Of a stretch of 58,122 nucleotides of DNA, positions 16,416-26,150 are shown piece after piece. The notes beneath the pieces were generated by a model. The model was not told the DNA's origin. It saw only the letters and a program-made list of their open reading frames with translations, and did not search any database. Origin of the DNA: Desulfobulbaceae bacterium (GTDB lineage: Bacteria > Desulfobacterota > Desulfobulbia > Desulfobulbales > Desulfocapsaceae). Position numbers and translations under genes: made by a program. The DNA is taken from positions 1 to 58,122 of the forward strand of contig JALSMA010000028.1 of assembly GCA_026988015.1 (NCBI GenBank), written 5' to 3'. Position 1 is the first letter of the stretch. Each line of letters begins with the position of its first letter.

Positions 16416-19061
16416 TCATTGGATATTATAGAGTACTTTTTTAAGGTCACTGAGGAGAAATGGTTTTATCAGCATTGCCGAAAAACCGTAGTTCTGGTAG
16501 CTGGCCATTACCGGATCGTTGGAATAGCCACTGGCAACAATGATCCTGGCTTGGGGGTCAATCTGCAGCAGTCTGGTGCCGGCCTCTTTTCCTCCCATTC
16601 CTCCAGGTATGGTCAGATCCATGATAACAACGTCAAATGGCTTCCCTGCTTCCATGGCTTTTTCGTAAAGAGTAAGTGCATCTGATCCATTTGAAACAGT
16701 TTCGACAGTATGTTCCAGAACAGTCAGCATTTCTCGCGCCAGGTTGAGTAACATTTGTTCGTCATCCATGACAAGAATATGCAGATGGTTTTTTGAGGCA
16801 GGTACAATGTTTCCTGATGCTGTAGGTGGTGGAGCCAGAGTATGAGAAATAGGAAGCCTCATCGAAAAAAAGGTGCCTTTGCCGGGGGGCGATTCAACAA
16901 CGAGTATGCCGTCATGCTTTTGGATGATGGAGTGACAGATGGCCAAGCCCAGACCACTTCCCTGCTGTTTGGTGGAGAAGTATGGATCAAATATTTTTTC
17001 AAGGATGTTCGCCGGGATACCTGGCCCATTATCTTTGATGGTTACATGGACACAACCTGAGGATAAAATTTTGTGGTCGGGGCAGCTGCAGCAGTTTTCT
17101 GCAGTTATCTCAATGTAGCCTCCATCCTTATCCATGGCTTGCCGACTGTTGATAATAATGTTCTGTATAACCTGGCCAATTTGACCGGGGTCAATATCGA
17201 CTTGCCACAGGTCATCTGGTGCCAGGAGTTTGTATTGGATGTTGCTCCCCCTCAGAATGAACTCGGCATTATCGTTGATGATCTCTGTCAGGTTGGCGGA
17301 TTCTCGGAGTGGTTTTCCTCCTTTTGAGAACGTGAGGAGTTGTTGCGTGAGGTGTCTTGCGCGCTGTGAGGCTTTTTCGGCTTCAGCCAGAAGTGTGTTA
17401 AGGCGACTGTCCTTTTCAAGTTCAAGTCGAACAAGATTTATATTGCCAAGGATTGCGGAGAGCAGATTGTTGAAATCATGGGCAATACCTCCTGCGAGGA
17501 CGCCAACTGATTCAAGCTTCTGGATTTTCAGGACCTCTTTTTCAAGGCGCTGTTTTTCGGTGACATCCCTGAATACCAGCACTACCCCGACAATTTTACT
17601 TGATGTGTCAAAAATGGGGGCTGCACTGTCTGCGATCTCCTTTATGCTGCCATCTTTGGCGATTAGTGATGTGTTGCCGGAGAGTTCAACGTGAAGGCCT
17701 GTGGAGAGAACTTCCCAGGCAGGATTCATGATGGGGGTTCCATCTTTTGTGTCGACAAGTTGCAGGACATTGTCCAGGTTCTGGCCGGCAGCCTCCTGTT
17801 GCGACCATCCGGTGAGCGCTTCAGCAATTTTATTCACCAGTATCACTGTTCCCTGATTATCAGTGGTGATAACGCCATCACCAATACTTCTTAAGGTGAT
17901 GGCCAGCTGCTCTTTTTCTGCTGCAAGGCTTTCAGCTGCTCTTTTCTGGTCGTCAATGTCACGAATCACTGAGAGGACACCGGTTTTATTACCGTAGGTA
18001 AAAGGCCTGAGAGACACATCTACCCAGAAGAGATGGCCATTTCTCTTTTTCCCCTGCCATTCAAAGCGAAGATGATCAACATACTCGAGTTGCCTGATTT
18101 TTTCCCCGGCCTCTTCCATGGTGTATGGTGGCACCCCGGAGCTGATATCTCCTATGGTCATGTTAATGAGTTCTTCTGGCGTATATCCATACAGCACTTC
18201 AATGGCCTCGTTCGCCTCAAGAACCTTTCCTGAACCAGCTTCGTGAAGAATGATGGCATCACGTGGGGCATTGTAAATGGCACGATATTTTTCTTCACGG
18301 TTGATAAGGGTGTTTACCATACCGATGATATTCTTTTTTACAGTTGCAAGTTCCAGGATGAAGGTGCCCGAGAGATGGGTCTGGATGTTTCCTTTGCTGA
18401 GCTGTTCGGCATAATCGGCCAGGCGAAGAGTGGGGGCGATGATAAAACGGTGTATGGGCAGGGTGCAGAGGCTGGCAATAAACAACATGAAAAAGAGAAC
18501 AGTCAGGCTGATTATAATAAAGAGATTGCGCGGGGCGAAGAGTTCCTTTTTGTCCATGGCTAGTCCGACATAGGCATTCCAGTAAGAGAAAAACTGAGTA
18601 ACTGCAATTCTCCTAGTGGTCCTATTTCGGTATTCAATCATCTGTTTGGTGTCTTTAAGCTGTGTAAATAGGGAGTTGAGGTTTGAAGTGTCTTGGGCTG
18701 AGAAATCTTTGGAAAGAATGATATCCCCGTCTTTACTGATGACAAATATTGTCCCAGTCTTTTTATACTGGTAGTGACGGAGATTGGTGATTGCATTTTT
18801 CTTGATTTCGTTAAGATGGGTCTGGGAATCTTCAAGACCTATTCTTTCCAGGGTTTTGTAGCGGAACGCAATGGGTTCAATGAGTGAGTTAAGTTCCTTA
18901 TGAAGGATTTCGTTACCAAATTCTGAGGTAATAGTATTGATGATGTAGGTGCCGGTCAGGAGCAGAGGGATGGATGCAATGGTGATGAGCAGAATTATTC
19001 CTGCAACAAAGAGTGATTGGATAGACTTGAAATGGAAGGTGAGAACATTTAAAAAATTCAT
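16416..19061 (-). CDS. membrane hybrid histidine kinase (two PAS domains plus receiver)
   Basis: An 881-residue kinase with membrane segments at about 17-42 and 179-203 and an intervening periplasmic single-Cache-like region (KKTGTIFVISKDGDIILSK). A HAMP-like stretch is followed by PAS1 (about 255-370), PAS2 (about 380-500), HisKA with His528 in GGIAHDFNN, HATPase (GSGLGLAI) and a receiver with Asp815 in [16 protein letters not shown] 19061 directly abuts the TAA of the binding-protein gene with no intervening base. It is a paralogue of the kinase at 28300-31224: the PAS2-to-receiver half is nearly superimposable, including [12 protein letters not shown]. No separate response regulator lies beside it. 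Confidence 0.92.
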   Translation of the reverse strand: MNFLNVLTFHFKSIQSLFVAGIILLITIASIPLLLTGTYIINTITSEFGNEILHKELNSLIEPIAFRYKTLERIGLEDSQTHLNEIKKNAITNLRHYQYKKTGTIFVISKDGDIILSKDFSAQDTSNLNSLFTQLKDTKQMIEYRNRTTRRIAVTQFFSYWNAYVGLAMDKKELFAPRNLFIIISLTVLFFMLFIASLCTLPIHRFIIAPTLRLADYAEQLSKGNIQTHLSGTFILELATVKKNIIGMVNTLINREEKYRAIYNAPRDAIILHEAGSGKVLEANEAIEVLYGYTPEELINMTIGDISSGVPPYTMEEAGEKIRQLEYVDHLRFEWQGKKRNGHLFWVDVSLRPFTYGNKTGVLSVIRDIDDQKRAAESLAAEKEQLAITLRSIGDGVITTDNQGTVILVNKIAEALTGWSQQEAAGQNLDNVLQLVDTKDGTPIMNPAWEVLSTGLHVELSGNTSLIAKDGSIKEIADSAAPIFDTSSKIVGVVLVFRDVTEKQRLEKEVLKIQKLESVGVLAGGIAHDFNNLLSAILGNINLVRLELEKDSRLNTLLAEAEKASQRARHLTQQLLTFSKGGKPLRESANLTEIINDNAEFILRGSNIQYKLLAPDDLWQVDIDPGQIGQVIQNIIINSRQAMDKDGGYIEITAENCCSCPDHKILSSGCVHVTIKDNGPGIPANILEKIFDPYFSTKQQGSGLGLAICHSIIQKHDGILVVESPPGKGTFFSMRLPISHTLAPPPTASGNIVPASKNHLHILVMDDEQMLLNLAREMLTVLEHTVETVSNGSDALTLYEKAMEAGKPFDVVIMDLTIPGGMGGKEAGTRLLQIDPQARIIVASGYSNDPVMASYQNYGFSAMLIKPFLLSDLKKVLYNIQ

Positions 19062-20057
19062 TTATTTAATTACAATATCCACAGATTCCAATGCTGCAAA
19101 AGGAACTTGCATGTTGAGCCTGGCGGCGGCGTTTACATTGATAAAAGCAATCTGCCTCGCTGGTCGAGGCACCGTCTGTTCAATGGATAGCTTATCGTTA
19201 AATATATCGGCTGTCATTTCCGCGGCCTGCTCTCCACAATAACGAAAAGGATTAAAGAGTCCTGCTACTATATTACCCTCCTGGACATATTTTTCGAGGT
19301 CCCCTTTTTCTATGTCTAACGTAAAAGAGGTGATAACTGGAAGATTGCTGGCCGCAAGCTCCTGACGTTTCTGAAAGGAACCGACAATACCGCCAAAGGC
19401 CTGGATGTTTCTTTTCCGGAGTTCTGTTAGAACCTGATCGACTCCCAAGGCAATATCCAGAAAATGAATGGTGATGCCGTGGTGATCTGCGATTGCTAAC
19501 TGCTCGTAAGTAGATTTGAAGATCATGTCGGCAGGAATGTTGGAGTTGTATACATAGGCGTAATGCTTTATTCCGGGAATAAGGAGGCTGGCAAGTCTCA
19601 GGATTTTTTCCGGTGGGTACATGAGATAAATTCCTGAGATGTTGGTGCCCGGTTGTCCATTGGTGGCGGGGAGGATCTTCATTGCCACAGATTTGAGTAC
19701 TGGTACGAAGAGCTGGGGGGTTCTGGTTTCTTTAAGTATTTCTCTGGCTGGCATGGATACCCAGCCACAGGTGATGATCATGTCTGCCTTGTCCTTCCAT
19801 TCGTTGACGGCTTTCAGGACATCGGGTATCGAACTCTTATCTGCGCTTCTGGTGAGAACGTCAATGTATTCAACCTGCTCTCCTTCCTTGTAACCCTGTA
19901 GGGCCATAGTCTTTTTAAAACCATCTATAACGGTAGTGAAATGGGAGATGGGAATCTGGTACCGTATGAAAACAACCCGTTTACCCTCTGCCACCGCGTC
20001 ATGGATGGGAAGTGTCAATGTCAGTAAAAAGAATAGAGTAGATATTATTTTGTTCAT
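19062..20057 (-). CDS. periplasmic ABC-type substrate-binding protein (PF04392-like) coupled to kinase
   Basis: A 331-residue periplasmic protein with a signal peptide (MNKIISTLFFLLTLTLPIHDAVAEG, cleavage after AVA). ABC_sub_bind-type features include KRVVFIRYQIP at the mature N-terminus, GTNISGIYLMYPPEK and the C-lobe IAFINVNAAARLNMQVP. There is no permease or ATPase in the neighbourhood; the next gene, with zero spacing, is a hybrid kinase. It is inferred to act as an extracytoplasmic ligand receptor for that kinase. A sigma-70-type promoter lies about 40-70 bases upstream (20099-20127). Confidence 0.85.
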   Translation of the reverse strand: MNKIISTLFFLLTLTLPIHDAVAEGKRVVFIRYQIPISHFTTVIDGFKKTMALQGYKEGEQVEYIDVLTRSADKSSIPDVLKAVNEWKDKADMIITCGWVSMPAREILKETRTPQLFVPVLKSVAMKILPATNGQPGTNISGIYLMYPPEKILRLASLLIPGIKHYAYVYNSNIPADMIFKSTYEQLAIADHHGITIHFLDIALGVDQVLTELRKRNIQAFGGIVGSFQKRQELAASNLPVITSFTLDIEKGDLEKYVQEGNIVAGLFNPFRYCGEQAAEMTADIFNDKLSIEQTVPRPARQIAFINVNAAARLNMQVPFAALESVDIVIK

Positions 20058-20098
20058 TGGGGCAACCTGGGATCATTGTGGGTTGATCTGTTATTTAT

Positions 20099-20127
20099 AG
20101 CTTATATGCTCCTGAAACGCGGGTCAA
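20099..20127 (-). promoter_or_regulatory. possible promoter of the binding-protein/kinase operon
   Basis: Minus-strand TTGACC (20127-20122), 17 bases, TAAGCT (20104-20099); an overlapping TATAAG gives an alternative -10. It lies in the 488-base gap 20058-20545 between divergent genes. That gap also contains one copy of the dispersed word near 20197-20223 and otherwise nothing I can name. Confidence 0.4.
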
Positions 20128-20196
20128 GAAACTATATAGTTCAGAGGCTGTATCTGGACCACTGAACTTTTTGGTTTTCCGGTCCTTTTCCTGTAT

Positions 20197-20223
20197 CACC
20201 CTGAGTCCGTGAGTGTTTGATGG
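20197..20223 (-). repeat. copy of dispersed intergenic repeat (TCACGGAYTCAGG)
   Basis: Read on the minus strand, this 27-base stretch matches positions 59-85 at all but about three bases (CATCRAACACTCACGGAYTC core). Shorter matches of the TCACGGATTCAGG core occur at 28049-28063, 35699-35711 and 57958-57971. All are intergenic. Confidence 0.5.
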
Positions 20224-20545
20224 AGGTGTATATGGGGAGGAAGGTTTTTTTTGCAAATAGTCAAAAATATGACACAAAGGTGGGCGTGCGGAATTTTCAA
20301 CAGGAAGAGAAATGTGTCATGTCAAAAAAATGAACGCACATGGAGCTCCGGGAGGGGTGTTGTATAATGTCTTATAATTTAAGGACTAATGTAAGACAGG
20401 ATTCCGGTGTTGTAGCCTTTGGAAGGTTTTTGAGCTTTTGGTACAGCAATTGCATAGTTCAAAATTACAGATGTTCCTTAAGGTTTTTTACCTTTGTTCC
20501 GATACAAGTATTAACCGTAAGAATTCATACAGAGGAAAGCATATA

Positions 20546-21559
20546 ATGAGTATTACAACGTCTTCATCGCACATAACTCCAACCGATCAGAAGCATGGTG
20601 GTATGGATCAGGTAATGGTTGAGCTTGACCATTTTCGGCGACAGACAGAACGTCTTGATCTCATGAACAAGCTGCATGGCCGGATGGCGGGTGTACTTGA
20701 TGTTTCTGGAATGATAGAGTCCTACTCTATCTGGCTGATGCCTCAGGTTGAGCATGAGCTTGTGGGTTATAAGAATCAGGTTCGTGCCAAAAAACATCTT
20801 TTCTGTTCCGGACATGGTCCAAAGCGTCGTTCCATCATTGCATTTGCAGAAAAGATCTTGAACAATACCGACAGGGAAGCCAGAGCTTATATGAGTGAGG
20901 ATGGCCATTATGCTCACAAATGGCTTATTGAAACTGCCGAGGATGCGGGTATCCTGATTATTTTAAAAGATGGAAATGCCCTGACGGATAATGAAATAAG
21001 CCTTATTAATGAGTCCCTCCTCATTCTTGCTGAATCACTGCGACGTGGTCTTGAATATGAGGAACTTTTTGAGAGTTCACGAAAAGACACCCTGACAGGC
21101 TTGGCCAACAGAAGGGTATTTGAAGAACGTATTCGTGACATTATGCTTGGCGCCATGCGTTACAACAGACCACTCACCATGGCATCCCTTGACCTCGATC
21201 ATTTTAAGCAGATCAATGACAACCTTGGTCATCAGCAGGGTGACCGGGTACTTAAACAGGTTGCTGAAGTGTTCCGTGATGGTATTCGCTCGACGGATCT
21301 TCTGGTGCGTATTGGTGGTGATGAGTTTCTGCTGGTGATGGACGACACTGATCATAAGCAGGGGAGAATACTCGCGGAACGTCTCTGTAAAGCAGTTGAT
21401 GGATTAGGTATCTGGGCCAATGCCGGGACGAAACTGGGTGTTTCCATAGGGATGACACAGTGGAAAGTAGAAGAGACACTTGATGAATGGATGCAGCGGG
21501 TTGATGACATTCTTTATAATGCCAAATCTGATGGTCGGTCGCGGGTAAATGTCAGTTAG
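20546..21559 (+). CDS. GGDEF diguanylate cyclase
   Basis: A 337-residue cytoplasmic protein that should make c-di-GMP from GTP. The N-terminal half (about 25-165) looks like a divergent GAF-type sensor. The GGDEF domain starts near residue 170 (SRKDTLTGLANRRVFEERI). The active-site motif is RIGGDEFLLV, and an RSTD product-inhibition I-site lies exactly five residues before GGDEF, so allosteric feedback is expected. I start it at ATG 20546, with AGAGGAAAG just upstream; the open frame extends 36 codons further but lacks a ribosome site. It is a single-gene unit closed by a strong terminator. It may oppose the HD-GYP protein at 12246-13283. Confidence 0.92.
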   Translation: MSITTSSSHITPTDQKHGGMDQVMVELDHFRRQTERLDLMNKLHGRMAGVLDVSGMIESYSIWLMPQVEHELVGYKNQVRAKKHLFCSGHGPKRRSIIAFAEKILNNTDREARAYMSEDGHYAHKWLIETAEDAGILIILKDGNALTDNEISLINESLLILAESLRRGLEYEELFESSRKDTLTGLANRRVFEERIRDIMLGAMRYNRPLTMASLDLDHFKQINDNLGHQQGDRVLKQVAEVFRDGIRSTDLLVRIGGDEFLLVMDDTDHKQGRILAERLCKAVDGLGIWANAGTKLGVSIGMTQWKVEETLDEWMQRVDDILYNAKSDGRSRVNVS

Positions 21560-21580
21560 TATCCAGATAATACTTAACAA

Positions 21581-21616
21581 AAAAGGCCGATCCTGTTGAG
21601 GGTCGGCTTTTTTTTT
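21581..21616 (+). terminator. intrinsic terminator of the diguanylate cyclase gene
   Basis: GCCGATCC (21586-21593) pairs with GGGTCGGC (21600-21607) around a 6-base loop, with one G-T pair, flanked by A4 on the left and a run of nine T on the right. It is placed 22 bases after the stop codon. Confidence 0.88.
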
Positions 21617-21647
21617 GTGTTGTTCCTGAATACTGTTACTGGGAATC

Positions 21648-22040
21648 TTATTCGAGGCTGATGTTTATGGGGATGATATGCATCTCTTTCTGACGTTGTT
21701 CGGTGTGGCCCAGGGTCCACTCTTTACAGCTAGCGAGGTCTCCCAGAAGCCTATCCACATCAGCCACAATACCGCTTACATTGATAATGGGATGTCTGCT
21801 GAATACTTGAGGCAGGCCCTGGGTCAGATTACAGGCTAGGCAGCAACCGGGACGTTCGCGCAGTCGCAGTTCCATGGTGAGGTTGTTTCCATTGATCCCG
21901 CCGTAAGCGAGTTCGATATCGTATGCTCCTTCACTGGCATCGCCAAACAGAGCTTCAAAAAAATCATTTGTACGTTCTTTGGGAAAGAGCTGATTCAGGG
22001 TTTCCCGGGTGAAGAGGGCGTCAATTTTACTTGTGTCCAT
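21648..22040 (-). CDS. small conserved unknown protein
   Basis: A 130-residue soluble protein with no signal peptide. Notable parts are the N-terminal MDTSKIDALFTRETLNQLFP, the FFEALFGDASEGAYDIELAY segment and a CCLACNL cysteine cluster (RPGCCLACNLTQGLP). It resembles a small family I remember from Desulfobacterota that carries an inherited and meaningless database name ('pancreas/duodenum homeobox protein 1'); I could not verify this. It is a single gene between the convergent cyclase and the divergent helicase. The cysteines could bind a metal, but no function can be assigned. Confidence 0.75.
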   Translation of the reverse strand: MDTSKIDALFTRETLNQLFPKERTNDFFEALFGDASEGAYDIELAYGGINGNNLTMELRLRERPGCCLACNLTQGLPQVFSRHPIINVSGIVADVDRLLGDLASCKEWTLGHTEQRQKEMHIIPINISLE

Positions 22041-22319
22041 GGTTCTGTTCTCTGTTGAATTTTAGGTCGTTGTCCCAAATCCGTAGCGTTTGCTGGTAAT
22101 GCAGCCTGTTTTCTTGAACACATTGATTCTGCTAGACTCTATCAGGATTCAAAGAGAACAGGATACGCCGGTAGCGAACGCCCCGAAGGGAATCGAGTGA
22201 TTTCTTTAATATGGCCAATCACAAATTCTATGCTTATTTTTCTGCTACTACTATAAACCTCCAGGTACTCCTGTCAACCAACGTTGCAGCACAAAAGTCT
22301 CTGTGGTAATGTAGCGGCC

Positions 22320-24515
22320 ATGGAAAAAATTACTTCTCAAAATGGGACGAATTCTCCGGTTCCCTCTGTTAATCTTGATGAACTCAATCCATCTCAGCGT
22401 GCCGCAGTTACAAGTACTGAAGGGCCGCTGCTTGTTATTGCCGGTGCGGGAAGTGGCAAAACCAGAACCTTGGTGTACAGGGTTGCATACCTACTGGAAC
22501 AGGGTGTGGATCCTGAGAAAATTCTCTTGCTCACTTTCACCAGAAAGGCTTCCCAGGAGATGTTGTGGCGGGCGGGGAAGTTGCTCAATGATACCTGTCG
22601 CCGTGTAGTTGGCGGGACCTTTCACGGTATCGCCAATATGTTGCTTCGCAGGCATGGGCATCATCTCGGTTTTGGTTCCTCTTTTACCATCATTGATCGG
22701 GCCGATGCGGAGGGAACCATTAACCTGTTGAAAGGTTCCCTTGGTCTCACCGGTAAAGATCGGCAGTTTCCTACCAAAAGAGTGCTGGTTAATATCTTGT
22801 CAGGATCTGTTAACAAATCCATTCCCATTGATGATCTGATTTACGAGCATTATTCCCATCTCAGTGAGCATGTTGATGATATTTTTAATCTTAACAAGCA
22901 TTACCGGGAGTTTAAATTTAACAATGGACTTATGGATTATGATGATCTCCTGGTGAACTGGAAACGGCTTCTTGCTGAAGTTCCAGAAGCGCGTGAGGAG
23001 ATAGCTGCAAGGTATACACACATCATGGTGGATGAGTATCAGGACACTAATCTTATCCAGGCGGATATTGTTCGCCTGCTGGCCTATGGTCATAAAAACG
23101 TGATGGTTGTTGGAGATGACTCGCAGTCTATCTACTCCTTTCGGGGAGCTGACTTTTATAACATCATGCGTTTTCCCAAGGTATTCGAAGAGACAAAGAT
23201 TATCAAACTTGAGGAAAATTATCGCTCCAGTCAACCGATTCTATCCCTCACCAATGATATTATCCGCAATGCCACCGAAAAATATGCCAAAACACTATTT
23301 ACACAGATTGAGGGGAACCATAAACCACGTCTTTTTGCTGGCAGTGATGAGCGGGAAGAGGCATTGTTTGTTGCAGGGAAGATTGCAGGCTTACGTGCAA
23401 AAGGCATCGAGCTGAATAACATAGCAGTTCTGTTTCGCTCCGGTTTCCACTCCTATAAGCTTGAGATGGAACTGAATGCCACCGGTGTTGATTTTGAGAA
23501 ACGTGGAGGCCTGAAACTCACAGAGTCTGCGCACATGAAGGATATGATAGCTTTCCTCCGACTTCGGGTGAACTCCCTGGACACCCTTTCCTGGAATCGC
23601 ATCCTGCTGCATCTTAATAAGGTGGGCCCAAAAACTGCCAGAAAAATTGCCGATGCTATTTCTGACAGTGGGAATCCGGGGCAGGCACTGGCGGAATATC
23701 CCTGCGGCAAATCGTGGCAGCATGGTGTGGTAAGACTGGCACAGCTCTTCATGGATATGGAGCAGGAGACTCGCCCGGGTACTCTCTATGAAATGGTATG
23801 GAGCTACTATCAGCCACTGTTTGAGAAAATATACCGCGATGATTTTCCAAAACGTCAAAAGGATCTGGATCAGTTGAAATCCATTGTGGCTGGCTATGAG
23901 GATCTGCAGAGTTTTGTTGATGATACCACGCTTGATCCACCTGAGACGGTAGGAGGGGGGACGGGCGAAGATAAGGAGAAAATGATACTTTCCACTATCC
24001 ACTCCTCAAAAGGCCTGGAATGGGATGCTGTCTTTGTTATGGGGCTGGCAGATGGGCGTTTTCCTCATGCCTCGGCAGAATCTGGAGAACAGTGGGAGGA
24101 GGAGCGAAGGCTCCTTTATGTGGCCGCAACACGGGCCAGGAAATATTTATATCTCTCTTATCCCCGAGTGCTTATGACACCTGATCGGCAGTTCAGGAGG
24201 GTGGGGATGTCTCCTTTTTTGTCTGAGCTGCGCGCTGGTCTTTTTGAGCGGCTTGATATTGATAGAAATAACAGCAGTGGCCCTTCCTGTTTGTCTGCCA
24301 GATCTTCAGTTTCAAGTGCCATGAATTTTCCAAGGAAGGCGAAGAAGACAAAATTGTCAACGAAGGATCTTGAAAAAGGGGTTCGGGTAAAACATCCATT
24401 CTTTGGTGAAGGAGTGGTGTGCGGAGCGCCCAAAGGACGCTCGGTGGATGTGAGTTTCCTGAGGCATGGTCTTAAAACGTTGCACCTTGACTACGCAAAA
24501 CTCTCCATTGTTTGA
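22320..24515 (+). CDS. UvrD/Rep/PcrA-type ATP-dependent DNA helicase
   Basis: A 731-residue superfamily 1A 3'-5' DNA helicase. All motifs are visible: Q motif and motif Ia (LNPSQRAAV), Walker A AGAGSGKT at about 41-48, motif II VDEYQDTN, motif III GDDSQSIYSFRGA, motif IV LEENYRSSQ, STIHSSKGLEWDAVFV (V) and YVAATRARKYLYL (VI). The C-terminus has the short Tudor-like region of PcrA/UvrD (VKHPFFGEGVVCGAPKG). It likely works in repair or replication restart. ATG 22320 is preferred because the family begins just before the Q motif; ATG 22284 is also in frame. The gap 22041-22319 holds no recognisable feature. folC follows 7 bases later. Confidence 0.93.
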   Translation: MEKITSQNGTNSPVPSVNLDELNPSQRAAVTSTEGPLLVIAGAGSGKTRTLVYRVAYLLEQGVDPEKILLLTFTRKASQEMLWRAGKLLNDTCRRVVGGTFHGIANMLLRRHGHHLGFGSSFTIIDRADAEGTINLLKGSLGLTGKDRQFPTKRVLVNILSGSVNKSIPIDDLIYEHYSHLSEHVDDIFNLNKHYREFKFNNGLMDYDDLLVNWKRLLAEVPEAREEIAARYTHIMVDEYQDTNLIQADIVRLLAYGHKNVMVVGDDSQSIYSFRGADFYNIMRFPKVFEETKIIKLEENYRSSQPILSLTNDIIRNATEKYAKTLFTQIEGNHKPRLFAGSDEREEALFVAGKIAGLRAKGIELNNIAVLFRSGFHSYKLEMELNATGVDFEKRGGLKLTESAHMKDMIAFLRLRVNSLDTLSWNRILLHLNKVGPKTARKIADAISDSGNPGQALAEYPCGKSWQHGVVRLAQLFMDMEQETRPGTLYEMVWSYYQPLFEKIYRDDFPKRQKDLDQLKSIVAGYEDLQSFVDDTTLDPPETVGGGTGEDKEKMILSTIHSSKGLEWDAVFVMGLADGRFPHASAESGEQWEEERRLLYVAATRARKYLYLSYPRVLMTPDRQFRRVGMSPFLSELRAGLFERLDIDRNNSSGPSCLSARSSVSSAMNFPRKAKKTKLSTKDLEKGVRVKHPFFGEGVVCGAPKGRSVDVSFLRHGLKTLHLDYAKLSIV

Positions 24516-24522
24516 AAATCAT

Positions 24523-25854
24523 ATGAACTACACACAGGCCTGGGACTATCTCGACAGCCTCCAGTTTCACAAGATAAAGCTTGGTCTTGATGCCATGCAC
24601 TCTTTCATGGCAAGAGTCGGTAATCCGGAAAAATCTCTGAAAACAGTCCATGTGGCGGGGACTAACGGTAAGGGGTCGATGAGTATGACCTTGATGACGA
24701 TTCTCTCCAAGGCTGGGTATCGTGTGGGCTTATACACCTCACCCCATTTGAGTTCAGTTCGGGAACGGTTCAGGATAAATGATACTTTTATAACTGAATC
24801 TAAATTTGCAGAGCTGGCATCCCGGATTCGTGGAGTGCTGGGTGATGACAAAATAACCTATTTTGAATTCACCACGGCACTGGCGTTTCTTTGGTTCAGT
24901 GAGGAGAATCCTGATATGGTGGTGCTGGAAACCGGACTTGGTGGCAGGCTTGATGCCACCAATATTGTCAGTCCTCTGGTTGCGGTTATTACGAATGTGA
25001 GCATGGATCATGAAGCATATCTTGGTGATACCATCTCAGCGGTAGCTTTTGAGAAGGCTGGAATAATAAAACCCGGCGTTCCTGTCGTGTCTGCAGTGAA
25101 GGAAGGTGCCGGTCTTACCGAGATAGTGGCGAGCTGTGAAAAAAACAGGGCGAGGCTGCTCCTGTTTGGTAGGGATTTCGGAGCGGGTCTCACTGCTGAT
25201 GGTCTGTGGCAGTGGCTAGGTAATAAGGATTTCAGTAACAGTTTGTATAAAGGTCTGCGCTGTTCAATGAAGGGTGGTTACCAGGTGGAAAACGCCTCGC
25301 TTGCCCTTGCGGTTCTCGAACTGTTGAAGACGGAGGGGCTGAAAGTCTCAGAGGCTTGTATCCGTCAGGGTTTGGCATCTGTCCATTGGCCTGGACGTCA
25401 GGAGTATTTTTGCCTGGATCGTTCTTCCAGGAAAGTGGTTTCAGAAACCGGGAACACGGGGACAGTGGCCTACTTACTAGATGGCGCACATAATCCAGCG
25501 GGGGTGGAATCCCTAGTTGCAACACTGAAAATAGAGTGCAGCCATAAGCGTTTGATCCTTGTCTGGGGAGCGATGACGGATAAAGATCTACAAAAGACAC
25601 TGGCCCTGATAGCTCCCCTTGCTGATACCATTATCTTTACCAAACCTGTAGGAGAACGCTCAGCAGAACCTGATGAATTACTGGCAAATGTACCAGCTGG
25701 CGCCAAAGAGAGGTGCGTCATCCAGCCTGATGTCAGCATTGCCATCGAAAAGGCTGAGGAGCTGGCAGGGGGGGGGGATCTTATCCTGGTTGCAGGTTCC
25801 CTTTATTTAATCGGGGCAGCGCGTACCTTGCTTCTTGGAGAACTTGTGAAATGA
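24523..25854 (+). CDS. folC: bifunctional folylpolyglutamate synthase / dihydrofolate synthase
   Basis: A 443-residue Mur-ligase-like enzyme adding glutamate to dihydropteroate and folates. The P-loop VAGTNGKGSMSM lies at about 45-56, followed by LYTSPHLSSVRERFRIN, the usual FolC substrate motif. Other support is VLETGLGGRLDATN, TNVSMDHEAYLGDT and the C-terminal DGAHNPAGVESL. Start at ATG 24523, seven bases after the helicase stop; a longer in-frame start would overlap the helicase needlessly. The C-terminus overlaps the HNH gene by 4 bases (ATGA). There is a run of nine G at about 25769-25777, worth noting as a slippage site, but the frame stays open. Confidence 0.94.
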   Translation: MNYTQAWDYLDSLQFHKIKLGLDAMHSFMARVGNPEKSLKTVHVAGTNGKGSMSMTLMTILSKAGYRVGLYTSPHLSSVRERFRINDTFITESKFAELASRIRGVLGDDKITYFEFTTALAFLWFSEENPDMVVLETGLGGRLDATNIVSPLVAVITNVSMDHEAYLGDTISAVAFEKAGIIKPGVPVVSAVKEGAGLTEIVASCEKNRARLLLFGRDFGAGLTADGLWQWLGNKDFSNSLYKGLRCSMKGGYQVENASLALAVLELLKTEGLKVSEACIRQGLASVHWPGRQEYFCLDRSSRKVVSETGNTGTVAYLLDGAHNPAGVESLVATLKIECSHKRLILVWGAMTDKDLQKTLALIAPLADTIIFTKPVGERSAEPDELLANVPAGAKERCVIQPDVSIAIEKAEELAGGGDLILVAGSLYLIGAARTLLLGELVK

Positions 25855-26150
25855 GCAGCAGAGATTTCTTCGATTTTGATGCACCTGATGATGCCCATAT
25901 GCGAACCCAAAGAGCCAAGGCTCGGGATCTCCGTAAGAGCCGTTGGTGGCAGCAGAAAACATCTACTGGGAAATGCCATTACTGCGACAGAAAAACGATC
26001 TATAAAAACATCACCATGGATCATCTGGTTCCCCTCTCTAGGGGTGGGCTCAGTACCAAAGATAATCTTGTTCCCTGTTGTAAGTCCTGCAACAGTAAAA
26101 AGAAAAGTATGCTCCCCCTCGAATGGGAGGAGTACCTTCGTCGTTTGTAG
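25851..26150 (+). CDS. HNH endonuclease-like protein
   Basis: A 99-residue protein with a compact HNH domain. CHYC (about 41-44) and CCKSC (about 76-80) form the zinc pairs. MDHLVPLSRGG holds the first His of the nuclease core, and DNLVPCCKSCNSKK the Asn. The N-terminal third is highly charged. Its start overlaps folC in ATGA fashion, so it is translationally coupled to the folC-helicase operon. Stand-alone HNH proteins of this size occur widely beside housekeeping genes, and their targets are unknown. There is no sign of a restriction system or phage around it. Confidence 0.85.
   Translation: MSSRDFFDFDAPDDAHMRTQRAKARDLRKSRWWQQKTSTGKCHYCDRKTIYKNITMDHLVPLSRGGLSTKDNLVPCCKSCNSKKKSMLPLEWEEYLRRL

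Noticed and set aside
25765-25780. G9 run in folC as a frameshift or phase-variation site
   Set aside because: The reading frame is intact and the conserved C-terminal domain continues past it, so there is no evidence of a broken gene.
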